From: Nocardia wallacei
GTDB taxonomy: Bacteria > Actinomycetota > Actinomycetes > Mycobacteriales > Mycobacteriaceae
Assembly: GCF_029869545.1 (NCBI RefSeq)
Contig: NZ_JARWQD010000305.1
Location: 1-64,000 of the forward strand
Reading direction: 5' to 3'
DNA length: 64,000 nucleotides
Translations under genes and position numbers: made by a program
Notes under the pieces: generated by a model
Database searches by the model: none
The model's input: only the letters and a program-made list of their open reading frames with translations
Told to the model about the DNA's origin: nothing
Shown here: positions 58,766 through 64,000 of the stretch, one piece after another
Numbering within the stretch: position 1 is the stretch's first letter
Layout: each line of letters opens with the position of its first letter

Positions 58766-60336
58766 CAGACCAGCAACGCACCTACATGCTCGGCGGCGAA
58801 ATCGCCCGCCGTTCCTGGCTCGGCCTGTCACAGCCCGTGCTCGCGACCTGGGGATGCTCGATGCTGGCCGCGATCGCGTTGTATGTGATCGGCGGCGGAG
58901 CGACCTGGTCGATCATCGCCATCGCCGCCGGGCTGGCCGCCGTATTCGCCGCGACCATGGAATTCGGCGGCAAACCGTCCTGGGCCTCGCGCGGGCTGCA
59001 CGCGTTGCGGACCTGGACGCGCCGCCGTCGCGGCGAACACATCTACCGCAACCCCGCCGACCCCGCCTACGGCCACCCTGGGCTCGATCCCGGCTGGGCG
59101 CAGCCGCCGCCGTTGGCGAACACCAGCCCGCTGGACGTCGCCGGAACCGGCCTGGACGAGATGTTCATCCTGCGCACCGCGAACCCGGGAGAGCGGACCT
59201 TCTTCACTGTGATGCTGGCCGTGGAAGGCGTGGCAGGCGGACTGCGCGGCGACGCCGCCTACGCCGCGACCTCCGCGGCGTTCGGCAGCCTGCAAGCACA
59301 GCTGGCCCGGCCGGGCAGCCTCATTCGAGGGATCCAACTGGTCCACCGGTCGGTGCCACTGGACATGACCCCACACCAGCGGTGGGCAGAAGAACAGGTC
59401 GGGAAGCTCGGCGACACGCGGCTGCTACCCGCGGTCGAGTCCTACGGGGCATTGATCGATGTGCTCACCCCGCTCGCCGAAGAGCATCGCGTCTTCGTCG
59501 TGCTGCGCATCCCGCAAACCGACGAGTTCATGGCCGCCACCGCACGAGCGGCGCGGGCGAAGAACGCGCCGATCGAAGGCGGCATCGCCGCGGTCATCCG
59601 CGACGAGGTCGAACGCGCCGCACGCCTGCTGGTGCTGTCCGGGATGGGCCGCGTCGAGGTCTACGGACGCAAACGCGCCTGCGCGGTGCTGCGCGGCTGT
59701 ATCGATCCCGACTACCGGCTGGGCCGGCACGCCGACTCCGAATGGGACACCTGCTGGCCCAGCTACATCGGCGGAACCGACTGCGTGGCGATCGGCGCCG
59801 CGGGCTCCTGGCGCACCCGCGTCGGCTTCATCCCGCCGAGCGCCATCGAACCGGTCCCACTCGGCCCGCTGTGGCTCTCACCGCTGCTGACCGGTGTGGA
59901 AGCCGATCCCGGCGACGACGAAACCCCGCCGATGCCGACCATCCGCACGGTGTCGGTGCGCATCGACTTCGTCCCCTCACACAAGGCCCGCGCCGCCGCC
60001 AAAGGCGACTTCACCGCCGACGAAGCCCGGAAGCAGAAGGAACGCGCCAAAGGCAAGATCAGCGACGGCTCCGCCGAAGTGCTCGCCTCCGCCTCCGACC
60101 GCCGCCGCCAGGACCTGATGCCCGGCTCCGGACACCACGGCGCCGTGTACGCCATCACGGTCGCCGTCACCGGCCGCGACGCCGACGACCTCGACCGCGC
60201 CTGCCTGCGCGTCACCGAAGCCGCCACAGAGTCCGCCCTCGCCGAAATCCGCTGGTGCTCAGGCGATCACGACGTCGCCCAGTTCTCCACGCTGCCCCTC
60301 GGGCGCGGCCTGGCCGAAACGAGGCACACCCGATGA
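58762..60336 (+). CDS. SCO6880-family conjugation protein
   Basis: A 524-aa protein: two N-terminal membrane helices (LATWGCSMLAAIALYVIGGG and IIAIAAGLAAVFAATMEFGG) in the manner of PrgI/VirB3, followed by a soluble domain that resembles the N-terminal part of VirB4 (DEMFILRTANPGERTFFTVM, DTCWPSYIGGTDCVAIGAAG, FIPPSAIEPVPLGPLWLSPL). This is the SCO6880 family that commonly precedes VirB4 in actinobacterial elements. Coupled to VirB6-like and VirB4-like genes by ATGA overlaps. Confidence 0.85.
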   Translation: MTDQQRTYMLGGEIARRSWLGLSQPVLATWGCSMLAAIALYVIGGGATWSIIAIAAGLAAVFAATMEFGGKPSWASRGLHALRTWTRRRRGEHIYRNPADPAYGHPGLDPGWAQPPPLANTSPLDVAGTGLDEMFILRTANPGERTFFTVMLAVEGVAGGLRGDAAYAATSAAFGSLQAQLARPGSLIRGIQLVHRSVPLDMTPHQRWAEEQVGKLGDTRLLPAVESYGALIDVLTPLAEEHRVFVVLRIPQTDEFMAATARAARAKNAPIEGGIAAVIRDEVERAARLLVLSGMGRVEVYGRKRACAVLRGCIDPDYRLGRHADSEWDTCWPSYIGGTDCVAIGAAGSWRTRVGFIPPSAIEPVPLGPLWLSPLLTGVEADPGDDETPPMPTIRTVSVRIDFVPSHKARAAAKGDFTADEARKQKERAKGKISDGSAEVLASASDRRRQDLMPGSGHHGAVYAITVAVTGRDADDLDRACLRVTEAATESALAEIRWCSGDHDVAQFSTLPLGRGLAETRHTR

Positions 60337-61829
60337 TCCGCCGACTGACTCGCGAACGTACCCGCGCCGGGCACCCCGACAAGACCGGCAGCAAGCCGAG
60401 ATTGCGCGGAAGACGTTCGTGGCGCGCATCCCGGGGACGCAAGGCCGCACCGGTGGCCGAGCACGGAGATGTCGAGCAGCCCCGGCGCGGCGTGCCGAGA
60501 CGGCGGCGCCTGCTCGATCGGTACGGCTGGTACGAGCAGCGGCCCGAAGGGGCGTGGACGACGACCCGCCAGGCCGAGGCGCTCAATTTGGCGACCAGCC
60601 GTCGCTCCTCGCGGCACGAGGGCGTGGTCGCCGGGCTCAACATCGTCTCCGGCGAGCTCGAGATCCTCGACCCGTTCGCTCTCTACGGCGACGCGATCGC
60701 CGGGATCAACGTCTGCGTCATCGGCGACATCGGCCAAGGAAAATCCGCGCTGATCAAAACCGCATTCGGGCTGCGCCAGCTCGTCGCCGATCGGCAGGTC
60801 GTCGTGCTGGACAAGAAGCCGCAATCCGGGTGCGGCGAGTACACACCGATCGCCCGGACGCTCGGGGCGGCGTCGATCCGATTCCGGGCCGGCGGCGGCG
60901 GAGCATGCGTCAATCTGCTGGACCCCGCGATCAGCACCGGCGGCGAACACGCCGGCGGCCTGACTGGGGTCGTGCCCGCCGGACAGGAAGCGCTCGTGCT
61001 GGCGGTGCTGGCCGACAGCATGGGCCGCGAACTCGACGAACGAGAGAAATCCGCGGTCGGGCTCGCGCTCGAACTCGTCAACGCTGATGCCCGCGAGCAG
61101 GGCCGTGCCCCGGTGATCCGCGAGCTGGCGATGCGACTGCTCGATCCACAGACTCACGACTTCGGTGCCGTCGGGGGTCGCTGGGCGGAGCGTGGTCTCG
61201 AATGGGGCCTCGAGCCGGGCCTGGCGCTGCTGCGATTGGCCGACCGCGACCTCAAAGGACTCGTCGACGCCGAAACCAGCCCGGAAATCCGCGACAGCCT
61301 CGACACCCACCCCCTGGTGCACTTCGACTTGAGTGCTCTGCCGACCGACGGGCCCGCTCTGCGAGTCGTCATGACCGTGATCAACACCTGGCTGGCCAAC
61401 CGGCTTGCCGCTCGCTCCTCGCGATTCGCCCAGACGATTCTCGTGGTCGAAGAGGGCTGGCACGTCGCTCAGGGCAGCACCGGGGAAGTGTTCCAGGCGA
61501 ACATGAAACTGTCCCGCGGGCTCGGTCTGTGCACCGTGTCGGCGTTTCACCACATTTCGGATCTTCCGGTGGACTCACCGGCGCGGGCGCTTATGCAGGA
61601 AGCGTCGATCGTCGTGCTCATGGGGCAAGGCCGCGAAGACGACGTGCGCGAAACGTGCCGCATGTACCGGCTTCCCCCGGGCACCGAGGAGACCCTGATG
61701 CGCCTGGGCCGCGGCCAAGCGCTGGTCAAGATCGGGCGGCGCGACCCATTTCTGTTGCAGCACATCAGATCCCCGCTGGAGGTCTCACTCACGGACACCG
61801 ATCGTGCTGTGAAGGGAAACGCAGCATGA
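60333..61829 (+). CDS. VirB4-like conjugation ATPase
   Basis: A 498-aa ATPase with Walker A GDIGQGKS (131-138) and a Walker B-like TILVVEEGWHVA, followed by FHHISDLP and the RLGRGQALVKIG signature of VirB4/TraC-type motors. The N-terminal VirB4 portion is provided by the preceding SCO6880-like protein, so this polypeptide is the motor domain. It powers assembly of, and transport through, the channel. Coupled to both neighbours. Confidence 0.9.
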   Translation: MIRRLTRERTRAGHPDKTGSKPRLRGRRSWRASRGRKAAPVAEHGDVEQPRRGVPRRRRLLDRYGWYEQRPEGAWTTTRQAEALNLATSRRSSRHEGVVAGLNIVSGELEILDPFALYGDAIAGINVCVIGDIGQGKSALIKTAFGLRQLVADRQVVVLDKKPQSGCGEYTPIARTLGAASIRFRAGGGGACVNLLDPAISTGGEHAGGLTGVVPAGQEALVLAVLADSMGRELDEREKSAVGLALELVNADAREQGRAPVIRELAMRLLDPQTHDFGAVGGRWAERGLEWGLEPGLALLRLADRDLKGLVDAETSPEIRDSLDTHPLVHFDLSALPTDGPALRVVMTVINTWLANRLAARSSRFAQTILVVEEGWHVAQGSTGEVFQANMKLSRGLGLCTVSAFHHISDLPVDSPARALMQEASIVVLMGQGREDDVRETCRMYRLPPGTEETLMRLGRGQALVKIGRRDPFLLQHIRSPLEVSLTDTDRAVKGNAA

Positions 61830-62323
61830 CTACGCAACGGCCGCCGCTGCCCAATCCCATCCGCATGGAACCGGTGCTTCCGGCCGGGGTGGTGCTCGCC
61901 CTGCACATCGTCTGCGGCGGGTTCGTTGCTGTGTTCGGCGGTGGGGCCCTGTCTGCGTTGCTGTGTTTACGCGGGCCCGCTGCTCCCGGCTGGCGTGAGC
62001 TGACCCCCACGCTGGCGCGGCTGACCGAACATTGGAGTGATCCCGCCGCCGCGTGGCCGGCCGACCCGCGACCCGGTCCCGCCTGGCTGACCTGGACCTG
62101 CATGATCCTCGTCGCGATCGCCTGGTGCAGCGCGGTGGCGATCGCTGGCGCCGAGATCGACTCCCGCCGCCGTCACCGCCGTCGCCGTGTCGGGCTGGCA
62201 ACCCGTGGTGACCTGCGCAGGGTCGGGCTCGACCCGCGCACGGCCGCCCGCAAATCCGCCGCCGAATTCCCCGAACAAGCTCGGCGCGAGCCGCGCCGGT
62301 ATCGACGGAGGTGGCGGCGATGA
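61826..62323 (+). CDS. Membrane subunit of split VirD4/TraG coupling protein
   Basis: A 165-aa protein: two helices (LALHIVCGGFVAVFGGGALS and WLTWTCMILVAIAWCSAVAI) and a basic tail (VGLATRGDLRRVGLDPRTAA). The tail matches the segment that in one-piece actinobacterial TraG/VirD4 proteins links the membrane region to the ATPase. It overlaps the ATPase gene (ATGA), so the coupling protein seems split into two subunits. Confidence 0.65.
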   Translation: MTTQRPPLPNPIRMEPVLPAGVVLALHIVCGGFVAVFGGGALSALLCLRGPAAPGWRELTPTLARLTEHWSDPAAAWPADPRPGPAWLTWTCMILVAIAWCSAVAIAGAEIDSRRRHRRRRVGLATRGDLRRVGLDPRTAARKSAAEFPEQARREPRRYRRRWRR

Positions 62324-63714
62324 ATGTCCGAAATCGACTCCGGCGGCGGCCGATGGTGCCGGACCGGCGGACCGTCCGGGTCGGGGTCCTGGCCGCCGAC
62401 CCGCGATCGTCGGTGTGCTTGTCGCCTCGCGACGGCGTCATCGTCTACGGCCCCACCGGATCCGGCAAGACTTGGCGGCTGGCATACCAGCGTGTGTACG
62501 ACGCACCCGGATTCGTCGCCGCCACCTCGACCAAAACCGATCTGATGGCGGCGACATTCCTCGACCGCGCCGCACAGGGCCGCATCGCGGTGTTCGACCC
62601 CGAAGACCTCTCGGGATGGCCCGGGAAAATCCGATGGTCCCTGCTGTCGGGTTGCGCGGACCCGGACGTGGCGATTCGCCGCGCCGAAGCGCTCACCAAG
62701 GCGATGCCGCTGGAAGGCACCAAGAACGGCGGCTACTTCGAATCCAAAGCCGCCACCCTGCTGCGCTGCTATCTGCACGCCGCCGCCCTCGACGACCGGT
62801 CGATCCGCGACGTGCGCGTCTGGGTGCCCAGCCGCACCAACCGCACCGCCGTCGACATCCTCGGCGCCCACCTGCCCGACTGGGCCGCCGAACTCGAACA
62901 GATCCTGGGCTCCAGCTCCGAATCCAGCGACGACGTCCTGGCCGCCGCCGCCCGCCTGCTCGAGCCCCTCGCCTCACCGAAGATGCTTGCCGCGGTGGAT
63001 GTTCCCGCCGCGGAGTCCTTCGAGGTCGAGTCGTTCGTGTTGGACACCGCGCACGCGAACACCCTCTACCTGCTGTCCAAAGGCACGTCACAGAGCATGG
63101 CACCGTTCGTCGCTGCCTTGGCCGCCGAGGTCCACCACGTCGCCGACCGCGCCTCACAGAAACGGCCCGGCAAACGGATCGACCCGCCGGTGCGGCTGGT
63201 GCTCGACGAAGTCAACAACGTCGCGCCCATCCCGGAATTGCCCAGCATCATGACCGACAGCGGTGGCAAAGGCATCACCGTCTGGGCGTTCGCGCACAAC
63301 CAATCCCAGAACGAAATGCGCTGGGGCCAGATCGGTGGGCGCATGCTCGGCCAATCACCACCGGCGATGCTGCTGCTGCCCGGTCTGCGTGGCGACGAAC
63401 TCGAAGCCGTCTCGCGGCTGCTCGGGCAACGCAAACGATGGGAAGCCAGCCTGTCGCGGACCATGGGCCGCAGCTACCAGCAACGCGACGAACCGGTCCT
63501 GCGCGCCGACGAAATCCGCGAACTCGACCACGACCAAGGGCTGCTGATCTACCGCCACGCGCCCGCCGCCGTCCTGCGACTGCCCAGCGTGTGGGACGAC
63601 CCTCACACCCAACGCCAGGTCCGGGCGGCGCTGGAGACCTTCGAAACCCTCGTCGCCGCAGGCGAACTCCCACCACATCTGCGCCTCGACGCACAGGAAA
63701 TGAGGCAGCCATGA
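62320..63714 (+). CDS. VirD4/TraG-type coupling ATPase
   Basis: A 464-aa soluble ATPase: Walker A GPTGSGKT (44-51), Walker B VRLVLDEVNNVAPI, and WAFAHNQSQNEMRWG and MLLLPGLRGDELEAVSRLLG, as in type IV coupling proteins. It brings the DNA-relaxase complex to the channel. It has no membrane helices; these are in the gene just upstream. ATG 62320 overlaps the stop of that gene. No relaxase is visible inside the window. Confidence 0.88.
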   Translation: MNVRNRLRRRPMVPDRRTVRVGVLAADPRSSVCLSPRDGVIVYGPTGSGKTWRLAYQRVYDAPGFVAATSTKTDLMAATFLDRAAQGRIAVFDPEDLSGWPGKIRWSLLSGCADPDVAIRRAEALTKAMPLEGTKNGGYFESKAATLLRCYLHAAALDDRSIRDVRVWVPSRTNRTAVDILGAHLPDWAAELEQILGSSSESSDDVLAAAARLLEPLASPKMLAAVDVPAAESFEVESFVLDTAHANTLYLLSKGTSQSMAPFVAALAAEVHHVADRASQKRPGKRIDPPVRLVLDEVNNVAPIPELPSIMTDSGGKGITVWAFAHNQSQNEMRWGQIGGRMLGQSPPAMLLLPGLRGDELEAVSRLLGQRKRWEASLSRTMGRSYQQRDEPVLRADEIRELDHDQGLLIYRHAPAAVLRLPSVWDDPHTQRQVRAALETFETLVAAGELPPHLRLDAQEMRQP

Positions 63715-64000
63715 CAGTCGAACCGCACACACCCCCGGATACCGCGCTCGACCGACCTCATCGGAGCACGGGCCGCGACGACGCCTGCCGATTCAGCTGG
63801 GCCGACCTCGACACCGCCGATGCCGCACTGCTGTGGCGCGAACTCGCGGACTGGGTCGACTGGCTGCGGCATCGCTACCAACTCGGCAGTCGCGTTCCCT
63901 CCTGCTGGTTCCGGCACGGCAGCGCTGTGGAAACGCTCACCGCGCTCTTGGCCGCGCACCAGGCCGCCTACCTACCCGGACCTGACCAGCACGACACACC
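63711..64000 (+). CDS. DUF4913 protein (cut by window end)
   Basis: The first 96 codons of a gene that continues beyond the window. The segment LLWRELADWVDWLRHRYQLG, SRVPSCWFRHGSAVETLTAL is the conserved core of DUF4913, a family found in actinobacterial conjugative elements and plasmids beside coupling-protein genes. Role unknown. The ATG overlaps the VirD4-like stop (ATGA). Confidence 0.8.
   Translation, partial: MTVEPHTPPDTALDRPHRSTGRDDACRFSWADLDTADAALLWRELADWVDWLRHRYQLGSRVPSCWFRHGSAVETLTALLAAHQAAYLPGPDQHDT

Noticed and set aside
58344..61829. A 1161-aa frame spanning the VirB6-, SCO6880- and VirB4-like genes
   Set aside because: Only its last part, from 60333, is the VirB4-like protein; the rest is an out-of-frame Arg/Pro-rich reading of the two upstream genes.
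1..64000. CRISPR arrays, rRNA or tRNA genes
   Set aside because: No regularly spaced direct repeats, rRNA stretches or tRNA-like cloverleaf sequences were noticed by eye; a dedicated scan would be needed to exclude a divergent tRNA.

Overview
The window is high-GC actinobacterial DNA, most likely from Nocardia or a close relative in the Mycobacteriales. This is inferred from the gene families: Rv3651-like GAF proteins, a MAB_1171c-type putative transporter, a KmtR-like ArsR repressor, XRE/DUF5753 plus DUF397 pairs, STAND-LuxR regulators and an actinobacterial conjugation cluster with a cutinase. No rRNA, tRNA or CRISPR array was recognised. The first 117 bases contain only G and C and look like a contig-end artefact.

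Region 0.1-21.9 kb is mostly metabolic and regulatory. It holds a Tat-exported multicopper oxidase with a small His/Met-bearing membrane protein. Next come a pair of small coupled hypothetical genes and a stretch of decayed IS701-type transposase. An orphan P450 without a normal ExxR motif converges on a styrene/indole monooxygenase-like flavoprotein. A large STAND-LuxR regulator is followed by a beheaded second copy. A tightly coupled operon encodes a hotdog thioesterase, a P450 and a BtrH-like acyltransferase. Then come a WYL regulator divergent from two VOC proteins, a CopC protein, a KmtR-like ArsR/MFS pair, and a TetR regulator divergent from a methyltransferase across a paired palindromic operator.

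Region 21.9-31.1 kb looks like an integration or regulatory module. It carries a tyrosine recombinase, an AbrB-type protein, an excisionase-like HTH protein and an 89-aa protein. Two Rv3651-like GAF proteins are associated with copies of a short dispersed repeat. An XRE protein, a methyltransferase and an XRE/ImmA-IrrE/MAB_1171c-type trio follow.

Region 31.3-38.0 kb is a sulfur-handling module. An MFS transporter and a persulfide-dioxygenase-like MBL-rhodanese protein diverge from an ArsR-rhodanese fused sensor and a cysteine desulfurase, around three palindromic operators. GerW-like, methyltransferase and MarR genes follow. From 38.1 to 39.5 kb lie fragments: an ISL3 transposase tail, a decapitated small membrane protein, a frameshifted ynfA and a broken cold-shock gene.

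Region 39.5-44.2 kb is a compact run of seven small, mostly overlapping genes on the minus strand. They include two resolvase-fold-like paralogues and a resolvase-like/HATPase-like fusion. They stand divergent from an XRE-DUF5753 regulator and a DUF397 protein, an arrangement reminiscent of whiJ/abaA loci. I consider this the best candidate for an undescribed system. A HalD/BesD-like Fe(II)/2OG enzyme (45.4 kb) appears cut by an IS21-family remnant (46.1-48.1 kb).

Region 48.4-64.0 kb is a long operon with stop/start overlaps at most junctions. It encodes an actinobacterial type IV secretion/conjugation apparatus: small membrane proteins, two degenerate ParA/MinD-like ATPases, a cutinase-domain secreted protein, a three-domain peptidoglycan hydrolase, a pilin-like protein, VirB8/TcpC-like, VirB6-like, SCO6880-like and VirB4-like proteins, a coupling protein split into two genes, and a DUF4913 protein cut by the window end. 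Together with the integrase at 22 kb this suggests an integrative conjugative element, but its ends are not visible.
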